A program made the translations under genes and the position numbers. A stretch of DNA of 64,000 bases. Source: Herbaspirillum rhizosphaerae_A. GTDB taxonomy: Bacteria; Pseudomonadota; Gammaproteobacteria; Burkholderiales; Burkholderiaceae_D. Location: contig NZ_JAQQFR010000003.1 in assembly GCF_046025915.1 (NCBI RefSeq), positions 372,001 to 436,000 of the forward strand, written 5' to 3'. Shown here piece after piece: positions 24,853 to 33,782 of this stretch; position 1 is the first letter of the stretch, and each line of letters opens with the position of its first letter. Below the pieces are notes generated by a model that saw only the letters and a program-made list of their open reading frames with translations, made no database searches and was not told the origin of the DNA.

Positions 24853-25725
24853 ATGAGCTGGCTAGAGAAATTACTCCCGCCTCAAATTCAACGTAGCGAT
24901 TCCGCAAGCCGGAAGTCGATACCCGAAGGTTTATGGGTCAAGTGCCCATCCTGCGAAGCAGTGCTTTATCGTACGGATCTGGAATCCAATCTCCACGTTT
25001 GCCCGAAGTGCAGCCATCACATGCGTATCCGCGCCCGTGCGCGCCTGGATTCGCTGCTCGACGAAGGTGGCCGTTATGAAATCGGCCAGGAAGCCCTGCC
25101 GGTCGATACGCTCAAGTTCAAAGACAGCAAGAAATACCCAGACCGTCTGAAAGACGCGCTGGAATCCACCGGTGAAACCGATGCCATGATCGTCATGGGC
25201 GGCGCCATCATGACCCTGCCGGTCGTGGTTGCCTGCTTTGAGTTCGAATTCATGGGAGGTTCTATGGGCTCTGTGGTTGGCGAGCGTTTCGCCCGTGGCG
25301 CGCAGATGGCGCTGGAGCAAAAAGTACCGTTCATCTGCATCACCGCCACCGGTGGTGCGCGTATGCAAGAAGGCTTGTTGTCATTGATGCAAATGGCCAA
25401 GACCACTTCCATGCTGACCAAGCTGTCCGAGAAGAAGTTGCCCTTTATTAGCGTGCTGACCGACCCGACCATGGGCGGCGTGTCGGCATCGTTCGCCTTC
25501 ATGGGCGACGTCGTGATGGCCGAACCGAAAGCACTGATCGGCTTTGCCGGTCCACGTGTGATCGAGAACACCGTGCGCGAAAAGTTGCCGGAAGGCTTCC
25601 AGCGCTCCGAGTTCCTCGTGACCAAGGGCGCCATCGACATGATCGTCGACCGTCGCAAGATGCGCGAAGAAATCGCACGTTTGCTGGCGTTGCTGCAAAA
25701 TCAGGCGGCCGAAACCGTTTCCTGA
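24853..25725 (+). CDS. accD: Acetyl-CoA carboxylase carboxyltransferase, beta subunit
   Basis: 290 residues. With AccA it transfers CO2 from carboxybiotin to acetyl-CoA, the first step of fatty-acid synthesis. The N-terminal zinc ribbon uses Cys31, Cys34, Cys50 and Cys53 (CPSC...CPKC). The crotonase-like domain has FEFMGGSMGSVVGERFARG, TATGGARMQEGLLSLMQM and GGVSASFAFMGDV, the oxyanion and biotin-site loops. An upstream hairpin (24714-24737, no T run) and TGGTACAAT at 24815-24823 suggest accD may also have its own promoter. Confidence 0.97.
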   Translation: MSWLEKLLPPQIQRSDSASRKSIPEGLWVKCPSCEAVLYRTDLESNLHVCPKCSHHMRIRARARLDSLLDEGGRYEIGQEALPVDTLKFKDSKKYPDRLKDALESTGETDAMIVMGGAIMTLPVVVACFEFEFMGGSMGSVVGERFARGAQMALEQKVPFICITATGGARMQEGLLSLMQMAKTTSMLTKLSEKKLPFISVLTDPTMGGVSASFAFMGDVVMAEPKALIGFAGPRVIENTVREKLPEGFQRSEFLVTKGAIDMIVDRRKMREEIARLLALLQNQAAETVS

Positions 25726-25744
25726 TCGCGATGCTGCAGACAGA

Positions 25745-25784
25745 CCCGAACTTGTCGTCGTTCAACGCAAGTTCGGGTTTTTGC
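25745..25784 (+). terminator. Rho-independent terminator of accD
   Basis: A perfect 10-bp stem CCCGAACTTG/CAAGTTCGGG with a 13-nt loop is followed by TTTTTGC. It is followed by a short direct repeat, TCCAAGTC(G/A)TT twice. Confidence 0.85.
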
Positions 25785-25871
25785 TTTTAAGTTATTCCAA
25801 GTCGTTCCAAGTCATTCATCGAGCTCATCAGCTCCATGCAGGTCATCTCAGATTCACTGTAGATTCAACTC

Positions 25872-27179
25872 ATGCAAGCGCAAGCAAAACCTTCCACCCT
25901 GGCCGAATGGCTGACCCTTCTGGAAACCCGTCACACCAAGTCCATCGACATGGGCCTGGAGCGCGTCGGCAAGGTCAAAGAATTGCTCGACATCCGTTTC
26001 GATTGCCCCGTCATCACGGTGGCCGGCACAAACGGCAAAGGCTCGACCTGCGCCATGCTGGAATCGATCCTGATGCGCGCCGGTTATCGCGTGGGTTTGT
26101 ACATCAAGCCGCATTTCCTGCATTTCAACGAGCGCGCCCGGGTCGAAGGCGTGCCGGCATCCGATGCGGCGCTGATCGCTGCGTTTGAAGCGGTGGAAGA
26201 AAAGCGCGGCGATATTTCGCTGACCTATTTCGAGTTCACCACACTGGCCATCATGAAGCTGCTGGCCGATGCCAAGATGGAAGTCGTGATCCTGGAAGTC
26301 GGCCTGGGTGGTCGTCTGGATGCCGTCAATGTCATCGATGCCGACGTCGGCATCGTCACCAGCATCGACATCGACCATACCGAATACCTCGGCACCACGC
26401 GCGAAGAAATCGGCTTTGAGAAAGCTGGCATTTATCGCGCCGGCAAAACTGCGATTTGCGGCGATCCCGTACCGCCGAGGTCGCTCATCAAGCATGCTGA
26501 ATCCATCGGCGCCGATCTCTGGCTGATGGGCCGCGATTTCAACTACCAGGGTGACAAGCAACAGTGGGCCTATGGCGGTCGCGCTCAGCGCCGCAATTCG
26601 CTGGCGTATCCGAGCCTGCGTGGCGCCAATCAATTGCTTAATGCTTCGGCTGCACTGGCTGCGCTGGAAGCCTTGCGCGACGTGTTGCCCATCGGCGCAC
26701 AAGAAGTACGCACCGGCCTGGCAACGGTCGAATTACCGGGGCGTTTCCAGGTCTTGCCTGGACAACCTCTGGTGATTCTCGACGTCGCGCATAACCCGCA
26801 CGCCGCCGCCACGCTGGCGCAAAATCTCGACAACATGGGTTTTCATCCCTACACCTATGCAGTGTTCGGCTCCATGCTCGACAAGGACATCGAAGGCGTC
26901 ATCAATCAGCTCAAAGGCAAGATCGATCACTGGTGTGTGACCGGCTTGCCATTGCCGCGCGCTGCTACGGCGCAGCAATTGAAGGATAAATTACTGGAAG
27001 CAGGCGTCGAGCCGGAATTCAAGCCTGACGCGGCCTGCACCATAGAAACCTTTGAAACGCCTGCTGCTGCATTCGCAAATGCGCAGAGCAGAGCTACCGA
27101 GAATGATAGAATTGTGGTTTTTGGATCCTTCCTCACCGTTGCAGGCGTGATGCAAGCCCGTAAGCCGGAGTTGCATTGA
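25872..27179 (+). CDS. folC: Bifunctional folylpolyglutamate / dihydrofolate synthase
   Basis: 435 residues, a Mur-ligase-type enzyme that adds glutamate to dihydropteroate and tetrahydrofolate with ATP. The P-loop is TVAGTNGKGSTCAMLE (about 50-65). The substrate loop YIKPHFLHFNERARVEG, the Mg-binding EVGLGGRLDAVN and SIDIDHTEYLGTT, and the C-terminal ligase motif LDVAHNPHAA are all present. The accD-folC-SPOR-cvpA-purF order is conserved in many beta- and gammaproteobacteria. Confidence 0.96.
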   Translation: MQAQAKPSTLAEWLTLLETRHTKSIDMGLERVGKVKELLDIRFDCPVITVAGTNGKGSTCAMLESILMRAGYRVGLYIKPHFLHFNERARVEGVPASDAALIAAFEAVEEKRGDISLTYFEFTTLAIMKLLADAKMEVVILEVGLGGRLDAVNVIDADVGIVTSIDIDHTEYLGTTREEIGFEKAGIYRAGKTAICGDPVPPRSLIKHAESIGADLWLMGRDFNYQGDKQQWAYGGRAQRRNSLAYPSLRGANQLLNASAALAALEALRDVLPIGAQEVRTGLATVELPGRFQVLPGQPLVILDVAHNPHAAATLAQNLDNMGFHPYTYAVFGSMLDKDIEGVINQLKGKIDHWCVTGLPLPRAATAQQLKDKLLEAGVEPEFKPDAACTIETFETPAAAFANAQSRATENDRIVVFGSFLTVAGVMQARKPELH

Positions 27180-27313
27180 GTTTTTTGCGGTTTGCCTCGG
27201 TTTGCGTCGTTTTCGGCTGGGATGTTGCAGTTTGTTTTTTGATGCGATCAGTCGCATCCGCTGCGCCCGGTATTTGTCATCCGCATTTTTCAGACCACCT
27301 TATATAGATCAGC

Positions 27314-28345
27314 ATGGGCTTGTTCTCGTTTTTTCGTAAAAACAAGCAGGAATCTGCTTCCGGTCAAGGCGAATTCCTGTCGCGTTCCGCAGGGGAGTCG
27401 TCGGCCGCACAGAACAGCCGCAGCAGCCGTAGTGCGGGGAATTCCCGCAAGTCCAGCAAGGGCGGCAAAGAAGAGTCGGTCGATCCCGTACTGCCGGAAA
27501 AGAAACGTGCACGCCGCCGCCTGATCGGTGCCGTTGCGCTGGTGCTGGCAGTGGTGATTGTGTTGCCGATGGTTCTCGACTCCGAGCCGCGTCCGCTCGC
27601 GGACGATATCGCGATCCAGATTCCTTCCAAGGATGGCAAGGATGCTGCCAAGGATACGGTTGCCGATGCCAAACCGGCAACATCGACAGCTTCGGCAAAC
27701 TCAGCAGCGCAACCGAAGGAAGAGTTTGTCGATCCGGCAACGCTGGCGCCTGCTAACGAGAAGCCCGCTATTGCTCCCGGTGCTCCGGCAATGCCTTCCG
27801 GTCCTGCCAATGCGCCGCTGGCCAAACTGTCTGAACCAACTGCTGCCGTGGCGGAAAAGCCTGCAGAGAAACCTGAAGCCCCCAAACCTGCGGCCAAGCC
27901 CGAGACTAAAGCCGACGCCAAAGCAGACGTAAAAGATAGCAAGGCTGCAGCCAAGCCAACCGAGCACAAAGACGATCGCAAGAAGGACGTGAAGGAAGCG
28001 GCCAAGCCAAAGACTGCGGATAAGCCCGACGATGCGGCCCGCGCCATGGCGATTCTGGAAGGCAAGTCTGCCACCGCCGACAAGAAACCGGCAGCATCGG
28101 CTCCAGCAGCGGCAGGTGGTAAATTTGTGATTCAGGTCGCCGCGTTAGCGACACAGGAAAAAATCGATGAGTTGCGCGGCAAGCTCAATAGCGCTGGCAT
28201 CAAATCATTTACGCAAAAAGTGGCAACCCAATCGGGTGACCGTACGCGTATCCGCGTCGGCCCGTTTGCCAGCCGCGACGAGGCCGACAAGATGCGCGCC
28301 AGGATTAATAAGCTCGGCTTGAACGCTACTATCGTTCCAGCTTGA
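27314..28345 (+). CDS. SPOR-domain cell-division/envelope protein (DedD-like)
   Basis: 343 residues. A basic, Ser-rich cytoplasmic N-terminus (1-65) precedes one transmembrane helix (LIGAVALVLAVVIVLPMVL, about 70-90). A long Ala/Pro/Lys-rich periplasmic linker leads to a C-terminal SPOR domain (about 268-343, GKFVIQVAALATQEKIDELR ... RTRIRVGPFASRDEADKMRA). SPOR domains bind denuded glycan strands at the septum. By position (folC-X-cvpA) it corresponds to DedD of E. coli, though the sequence outside SPOR is low complexity and orthology cannot be proven here. Confidence 0.9.
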   Translation: MGLFSFFRKNKQESASGQGEFLSRSAGESSAAQNSRSSRSAGNSRKSSKGGKEESVDPVLPEKKRARRRLIGAVALVLAVVIVLPMVLDSEPRPLADDIAIQIPSKDGKDAAKDTVADAKPATSTASANSAAQPKEEFVDPATLAPANEKPAIAPGAPAMPSGPANAPLAKLSEPTAAVAEKPAEKPEAPKPAAKPETKADAKADVKDSKAAAKPTEHKDDRKKDVKEAAKPKTADKPDDAARAMAILEGKSATADKKPAASAPAAAGGKFVIQVAALATQEKIDELRGKLNSAGIKSFTQKVATQSGDRTRIRVGPFASRDEADKMRARINKLGLNATIVPA

Positions 28346-28385
28346 ATTTCGCGATGACCGGTCGCATATTGCTTATGTTGTTATT

Positions 28386-28874
28386 GTGACGATTTTTGAT
28401 TATCTGGTATTGCTGGTACTGGTTTGTTCAGTAATCATCAGCATGTTAAGAGGATTGGTCAGGGAAGTGCTGTCGCTGGCCAGTTGGATAATTGCATTAG
28501 TCGTCGCCAACGCCTATGGTGAAACATTGGCGACGATGTTACCCGACGTGATTCCGGGCGAGTCGACAAGATTGATTGTGGGATTCATTGCTTTGTTTAT
28601 CGGTACGCGCCTGTTGATGGGCCTGGTGACCAGAGCGATGTCCGAAGTGGTTAAGGCAAGCGGCCTGTCGCTGATCGATCGCAGCCTGGGTGCAGTGTTT
28701 GGCCTGGCGCGCGGTGCGGTGATTGTGCTGGCGGTGGTGTTGTTATGCGGTACGACGTCGATTCCGCAGCAGCCATTCTGGAAAGATGCGAGGTTAAGCC
28801 CGCTGGCGGAAACCGCCGCGGAGACCGTTAAACCCTATTTGCCGGGCCAGTTCGCGCAGCACGTCCATTTTTAA
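28386..28874 (+). CDS. cvpA: CvpA family membrane protein
   Basis: 162 residues with four predicted transmembrane helices (about 3-22, 28-47, 62-82, 102-122). The opening TIFDYLVLLVLVCSVIISMLRG and LSLASWIIALVVA and the central GFIALFIGTRLLMG fit CvpA, named for colicin V production. The family is linked to envelope homeostasis, and its precise role is unsettled. The start is GTG. It lies 40 bp after the SPOR gene and 38 bp before purF, as in E. coli. Confidence 0.92.
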   Translation: MTIFDYLVLLVLVCSVIISMLRGLVREVLSLASWIIALVVANAYGETLATMLPDVIPGESTRLIVGFIALFIGTRLLMGLVTRAMSEVVKASGLSLIDRSLGAVFGLARGAVIVLAVVLLCGTTSIPQQPFWKDARLSPLAETAAETVKPYLPGQFAQHVHF

Positions 28875-28912
28875 TTTTGTTTTTTCGTCTTTGTTTTCAT
28901 TAGGAGTCCACC

Positions 28913-30433
28913 ATGTGTGGCATTGTCGGCGTCGTTTCCCATAGTCCAGTCAATCAGTTGCTCTACGATGCGCTGCTGCTGTTGCAGCATCGCGGCCAGG
29001 ATGCAGCGGGTATCGCAACCAATCACGCAAACGGTTTCTCGATGCACAAGGCCAACGGTCTGGTGCGCGACGTGTTCCGTACGCGCAACATGCGTTCGTT
29101 GCCAGGCAACACCGGCCTCGGCCAGGTGCGTTATCCGACCGCCGGCAGCTCGTCCAGCGAAGAAGAAGCGCAACCGTTCTACGTCAATGCGCCGTTCGGC
29201 ATCATTCTGGCGCATAACGGCAACCTGACCAATGCGGAACAGCTCAAGGTCGAGATGTTCAAGAACGACCGCCGCCACCTCAACACCGATTCCGATACCG
29301 AAGTGCTGGTCAACGTGTTTGCGCATGAGTTGCAGCAAGCTACGACCGGCTATTCGCTGGATCCGGCTGCAGTCTTCAAGGCTGTTGCGATGGTGCACAA
29401 GCGCGTGCGCGGCTCCTACGCCGTGGTGGCGCAGATCGCCGGTTACGGCCTGCTGGGTTTCCGCGATCCGTACGGTATCCGTCCGATGTGCCTGGGTTTC
29501 AACGAAACCGACAAGGGCTCCGAATACATGCTGGCCAGCGAATCCGTGGCGTTGGAAGGCTTGGGCTTCCGCTTCCTGCGCGATGTGATGCCGGGTGAAG
29601 CGATTTTCATCGACAACGATGGCAAGCTGTACAACCAGCAATGTGCCGACAATCCGACGCTGAATCCTTGTGCGTTCGAATTCGTCTACCTGGCCCGTCC
29701 TGACTCGGTCATCGATGGTGCTTCGGTCTACGCCAGCCGTCTGAAGATGGGTGAATACCTGGCCGAGAAGGTCCGTCGCGAAATCTCCAGCGGTGAAATC
29801 GATGTCGTCATGCCGATTCCTGATTCGTCGCGTCCTGCAGCGATGGAACTGGCGCTCAAGCTGAACCTCGATTACCGCGAAGGTTTCATCAAAAACCGCT
29901 ACATCGGCCGTACCTTTATCATGCCAGGCCAGGGCCTGCGCAAGAAGTCCGTGCGTCAGAAGCTCAACGCCATCGGTTCCGAGTTCAAGGGCAAGAGCGT
30001 GCTGCTGGTCGATGATTCGATCGTGCGTGGTACCACCAGCCGAGAAATCGTGCAAATGGCCCGTGAAGCCGGCGCCAAGCGCGTGATCTTTGCTTCGGCA
30101 GCGCCACCGGTCAAGTTCCCGAATGTCTACGGCATCGACATGCCGACACGCGACGAACTGATTGCTTACGGCCGTACCGATCAGGAAGTCTGCCGCGAAA
30201 TCACCGCCGACGCGCTGGTGTATCAGGATGTGGAAGACTTGAAGCGCTCAATCTCCGACGTCAATCCGGCGTTGCGCAACTTCGAAGCATCGTGCTTCGA
30301 CGGTAACTACATCACCGGCGACATCTCGCGTGACTACCTCGATCGCCTCGAGTTTGCACGCAAGAATCCGAAACCGGCGCTGGAAGATGCCGTGCGCTCG
30401 CAACTCAATCTGAACCTGGCACGCGTGGACTAA
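28913..30433 (+). CDS. purF: Amidophosphoribosyltransferase
   Basis: 506 residues. It forms phosphoribosylamine from PRPP and glutamine, the committed step of purine synthesis. It begins MCGIVGVVSHSP; Cys2 becomes the N-terminal nucleophile of the glutaminase. The glutaminase half has QHRGQDAAGIAT and LAHNGNLTNAE. The phosphoribosyltransferase half has the PRPP loop SVLLVDDSIVRGTTSREIV (about 365). AGGAG lies about 6 nt before the ATG. A strong terminator follows. Confidence 0.97.
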   Translation: MCGIVGVVSHSPVNQLLYDALLLLQHRGQDAAGIATNHANGFSMHKANGLVRDVFRTRNMRSLPGNTGLGQVRYPTAGSSSSEEEAQPFYVNAPFGIILAHNGNLTNAEQLKVEMFKNDRRHLNTDSDTEVLVNVFAHELQQATTGYSLDPAAVFKAVAMVHKRVRGSYAVVAQIAGYGLLGFRDPYGIRPMCLGFNETDKGSEYMLASESVALEGLGFRFLRDVMPGEAIFIDNDGKLYNQQCADNPTLNPCAFEFVYLARPDSVIDGASVYASRLKMGEYLAEKVRREISSGEIDVVMPIPDSSRPAAMELALKLNLDYREGFIKNRYIGRTFIMPGQGLRKKSVRQKLNAIGSEFKGKSVLLVDDSIVRGTTSREIVQMAREAGAKRVIFASAAPPVKFPNVYGIDMPTRDELIAYGRTDQEVCREITADALVYQDVEDLKRSISDVNPALRNFEASCFDGNYITGDISRDYLDRLEFARKNPKPALEDAVRSQLNLNLARVD

Positions 30434-30454
30434 ATTCCATCGCGTACGCAGCAG

Positions 30455-30494
30455 AAAAAACGCCGGATCGCTGTCACAGCGTCCGGCGTTTTTC
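30455..30494 (+). terminator. Rho-independent terminator of purF
   Basis: ACGCCGGA pairs with TCCGGCGT around an inner GCTGT/ACAGC hairpin; an A run precedes and five T follow. It could act in both directions. Confidence 0.85.
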
Positions 30495-30581
30495 ATTGAG
30501 GCAAGCATTGCTGCTGCGGCAGCGGCAGAACTGGCTTATCATCACTGTTCCCAAGTTTTACTGTCTTACGCATCCACACCT

Positions 30582-31823
30582 ATGAACGACAAGAAGAGCT
30601 ACGGTTTCACCACGACTATTTTGCACAGCGATCGCCAAAAAGAGATCGAACACGGCTCGCTGCACAAACCTATCCATACCTCCGTGGCGTTCGGCTACAA
30701 GGATGCACGCCAGCTGGCTGAAGTATTCCAGGGCAAGCAGTCCGGCTATCGTTACGGCCGCCAGGGCAATCCGACCGTGTCGGCACTGGAAGAGAAGATC
30801 ACCAAGATGGAAGGCGGACTGTCAACCATCTGCTTCGCTACCGGTATGGCGGCGATCGGCGCCGTGATTCAGGGGCTGTTGCGCGAAGGCGATCACGTGG
30901 TGTCGTCGGCTTTCCTGTTCGGCAATACCAATAGCATGTGGATGACCGTCAATGCGCAAGGCGCGCGCGTCTCCATGGTCGATGCGACCGACGTCAAACT
31001 GGTGGAAGCCGCACTGACGCCAGAGACGCGCATCGTCTTCGTGGAAACCATCGCTAATCCGCGCACCCAGATCGCCGACCTGAAACGTATCGGCGACCTG
31101 TGCCGTGAGCGCGGTATCCTGTACATCGTTGACAACACGATGACGTCGCCTTATCTGTTCCAGCCGAAAGCAGTTGGTGCAGGTCTGGTGGTCAATTCAC
31201 TGACCAAATCCATCGGCGGTCACGGCAACGCACTGGGCGGCGCGCTGACCGATACCGGTTTGTACGACTGGTCGCGCTATCCGCATATCGCCGACAACTA
31301 CAAAAAGAATCCACAGAAACAATGGGGTATGGCGCAGATTCGCGCCAAGGCCTTGCGCGATTTCGGCGCTTCGCTGGGGCCGGAAGCGGCGCATCACATC
31401 GCCGTCGGTGCAGAAACCATGGCGCTGCGCCAGGAGCGCGAATGCGCCAATGCGCTGGCCGTGGCACAGATGCTGGACGCCGATCCACGTGTGGAGGCCG
31501 TGTATTACCCGGGTTTGCCGTCGCATCCGCAACATGCACTGGCGACGGAGCTGTTCCGTTCTTACGGCAGCTTGCTGAGCTTTGAATTGAAGGACGGCAT
31601 CGATTGCTTTGATTACCTGAACCGTCTGCAATTGGCGGTGGCGTCCAGCAATCTTGGCGACACACGCACGCTGGTGATTCCCGTGGCGCACACGATTTTC
31701 TATGAAATGGGGCAAGAGCGCCGCGCCGCAATGGGCATCGCCGAATCGTTGATTCGCGTCTCGATCGGCCTTGAGGATACGGATGATCTGGTGGAAGATT
31801 TCAGGCAGGCGCTGGATTCCTGA
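30582..31823 (+). CDS. metZ: O-succinylhomoserine sulfhydrylase
   Basis: 413 residues, a PLP enzyme of the Cys/Met metabolism family that makes homocysteine directly from O-succinylhomoserine and sulphide. The PLP lysine lies in VNSLTKSIGGHGNALGG (about 210). GYRYGRQGNPTVSALEEKI, FATGMAAIGAV and VDNTMTSPYLFQP are the cofactor and fold signatures, and SIGLEDTDDLVEDF closes the protein. The position after purF and the SIGGHGN loop favour MetZ over MetB or MetC, but donor specificity is inferred. Confidence 0.92.
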   Translation: MNDKKSYGFTTTILHSDRQKEIEHGSLHKPIHTSVAFGYKDARQLAEVFQGKQSGYRYGRQGNPTVSALEEKITKMEGGLSTICFATGMAAIGAVIQGLLREGDHVVSSAFLFGNTNSMWMTVNAQGARVSMVDATDVKLVEAALTPETRIVFVETIANPRTQIADLKRIGDLCRERGILYIVDNTMTSPYLFQPKAVGAGLVVNSLTKSIGGHGNALGGALTDTGLYDWSRYPHIADNYKKNPQKQWGMAQIRAKALRDFGASLGPEAAHHIAVGAETMALRQERECANALAVAQMLDADPRVEAVYYPGLPSHPQHALATELFRSYGSLLSFELKDGIDCFDYLNRLQLAVASSNLGDTRTLVIPVAHTIFYEMGQERRAAMGIAESLIRVSIGLEDTDDLVEDFRQALDS

Positions 31824-31860
31824 TGGCATGATTATTTGATCACGTTGATCTGATCATCAT

Positions 31861-31903
31861 GAAAAACGGTCATGCCGACATTGTGCCGGGATGACCGTTT
31901 TTT
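31861..31903. terminator. Bidirectional terminator between metZ and the LOG gene
   Basis: AAAAACGGTCAT (31862-31873) pairs with ATGACCGTTTTT (31891-31902) around a 17-nt loop. A and T runs on both sides allow it to serve the two convergent genes. Confidence 0.85.
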
Positions 31904-31918
31904 CTGTGCCTTGCTGAA

Positions 31919-32515
31919 TTACGGTAGCAGCTTCGCAGGCGCAGTGTTGTCGGCCCACTTGTTGGTATAGCTCGGCTTGTACGTCTTGAAGCGCTGCAGC
32001 AGATCCGCCGGGTTTTGCTCATGCATCATCAGCAGCGACTGTTCAGCCGTCAGGAAGCGTTGCGATACCAGATGTTCGATGAAGGCGATGAGGTTATTGT
32101 AGAAACCGTCCACATTGAGCAGGCCGATCGGTTTGTAGTGAAAACCAAGCTGCGCCCAAGTCAGCACTTCAAACAGTTCTTCCAGCGTACCCATGCCGCC
32201 CGGCATGGCGATAAAACCGTCCGACAACTCCGCCATCATGGCCTTGCGTTCGTGCATGTCCTTGACGATGTGCAGACGGGTCAGGCCGTTGTGGCCCAGC
32301 TCCTTGTCCAGCAGCGCCTTCGGGATCACGCCCGTGGCTTCACCGCCTAAGCGGATGACTTCTGTTGCAATAATGCCCATGAGGCCGACGTTGCCGCCGC
32401 CGTACACCAGAGCAATATTGTCTTTGACCATTTCCCGCGCCAGCGCGCGTGCGCCTTCCGCGTAGACTTCGGAAGCGCCGGCGGAAGAACCGCAATAAAC
32501 ACAGATGGATTTCAT
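31919..32515 (-). CDS. LOG family protein (cytokinin riboside 5'-monophosphate phosphoribohydrolase type)
   Basis: 198 residues. A Rossmann-like fold carries YGGGNVGLMGIIA (about 40) and the diagnostic PGGMGTLEELFEVLTWAQLG (about 105). The N-terminal CVYCGSSAGASEVYAEGA is typical. LOG enzymes release the base from nucleoside 5'-monophosphates. In plant-associated bacteria some make free cytokinins, but most bacterial members probably act on cellular nucleotides. It converges with metZ. Confidence 0.92.
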   Translation of the reverse strand: MKSICVYCGSSAGASEVYAEGARALAREMVKDNIALVYGGGNVGLMGIIATEVIRLGGEATGVIPKALLDKELGHNGLTRLHIVKDMHERKAMMAELSDGFIAMPGGMGTLEELFEVLTWAQLGFHYKPIGLLNVDGFYNNLIAFIEHLVSQRFLTAEQSLLMMHEQNPADLLQRFKTYKPSYTNKWADNTAPAKLLP

Positions 32516-32647
32516 TTTCTTTAGCTCGGATTAATCGACATTGCCATGTTATAACATGCTTACCGTGACAAAAACATCCTCGCCAGCGTAGCGAATTCAG
32601 GTGACCTGGCAATGACAGGAGACATGAACGACTACTCAAGGAATAGC

Positions 32648-33673
32648 ATGCAAAACAAGATCGTGACATTGGCGTTGCAGGGCGGGGGATCGCACGGCGC
32701 CTTTACCTGGGGTGTATTGGATCGTCTGCTGGAAGACGGGCGCATGGCGTTTGAGGGCATCAGCGGCGCCAGCGCCGGCGCCATGAATGCAGCGGTGCTG
32801 TCGCACGGTTTCAACGTCGGCGGCCGCGAAGGCGCGCGCGAGGCGTTGGCGGCTTTCTGGGGGCGTATCGCGATCAAGGAACCGTTCAGTTTCTTGCCGC
32901 CGGAGATGATGCCGGGCGGTACCAGCTTGCTGACCCAGACCACGCCGGCGGCGATGCATGCCTTTCTGGCGATGACGCGCTTCTTTTCGCCGACGCAGCT
33001 GAATCCTCTTGATATCAATCCATTACGCGACATCCTCGAAGAGCAAGTCGACTTCGACCGCTTGCGTACGCGCAGCACCATCAAATTATTTATTGCCGCC
33101 ACCAAGGTCAGCACCGGTACGCTGAAGATTTTCCGTGACCGTGAACTGACGCTGGATGCCTTGCTGGCATCAGCTTGTCTGCCTTCGATGCATCGCCCGG
33201 TCGAGATCGATGGTGAGGCGTATTGGGATGGTGGCTTGACGGCCAATCCGCCGATTTTCCCTTTGCTGCATCTGTGCTCATCGCGCGATTTGCTGGTGGT
33301 GCTGCTGCATCCTTGCAGTCGTCCCGGCACGCCGACGTCGACACACGATATTGGTCAGCGTCTCTCGGAGATCAGTTTCAGTTCGGCGTTTTTCACCGAA
33401 GTGGGTGGACTGGCTCTGGCCAAGCGGGAAGCGGAGAGCGGCATGTTTGCCTTCGGCACCCTGGAACGGCGTCTGAAGCGGCTCAACATGCACCTGATCG
33501 AGGCCAACGACCTGATGAGCCAGCTTGACGTCATGAGCAAGCTCAACACCAAGCGTTCCTTCATCCACGGTCTTTACGATGAAGGCAGGCTGGCCGCTGA
33601 ACGCTGGATGGAAACGCACTTCCATACGGTGGGGCTGAAATCGTCCTTCGATCTCGGGCGATATCTGCAGTAA
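32648..33673 (+). CDS. Patatin-like phospholipase
   Basis: 341 residues. The oxyanion-hole loop ALQGGGSHGAFTWGVLDRL is at the N-terminus. The nucleophile serine lies in GISGASAGAMNA (GXSXG, about 40) and the dyad Asp in YWDGGLTANPP (about 190). It is a cytosolic serine-aspartate lipid acyl hydrolase with no signal peptide. The ATG at 32648 is chosen because AAGGAA lies 4 nt upstream and homologues start just before the glycine loop; an ATG at 32624 with AGGAG only 2 nt away is the alternative. It is divergent from the LOG gene. Confidence 0.9.
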   Translation: MQNKIVTLALQGGGSHGAFTWGVLDRLLEDGRMAFEGISGASAGAMNAAVLSHGFNVGGREGAREALAAFWGRIAIKEPFSFLPPEMMPGGTSLLTQTTPAAMHAFLAMTRFFSPTQLNPLDINPLRDILEEQVDFDRLRTRSTIKLFIAATKVSTGTLKIFRDRELTLDALLASACLPSMHRPVEIDGEAYWDGGLTANPPIFPLLHLCSSRDLLVVLLHPCSRPGTPTSTHDIGQRLSEISFSSAFFTEVGGLALAKREAESGMFAFGTLERRLKRLNMHLIEANDLMSQLDVMSKLNTKRSFIHGLYDEGRLAAERWMETHFHTVGLKSSFDLGRYLQ

Positions 33674-33711
33674 GGCATTCGGCCCCAGTCGGCTGTTATC
33701 GGATACAGGCG

Positions 33712-33730
33712 GCCCTGCAGCGGGCAGGGC
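33712..33730 (+). terminator. Hairpin after the patatin gene (weak terminator candidate)
   Basis: GCCCTGC/GCAGGGC, a 7-bp stem with a 5-nt loop, has no T run. It could stabilise the 3' end rather than terminate. Confidence 0.3.
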
Positions 33731-33782
33731 GGGCTAGCCTTATACTGTGAGGTTTCCCCGATTGCAGAGAAGCCACTTAGCC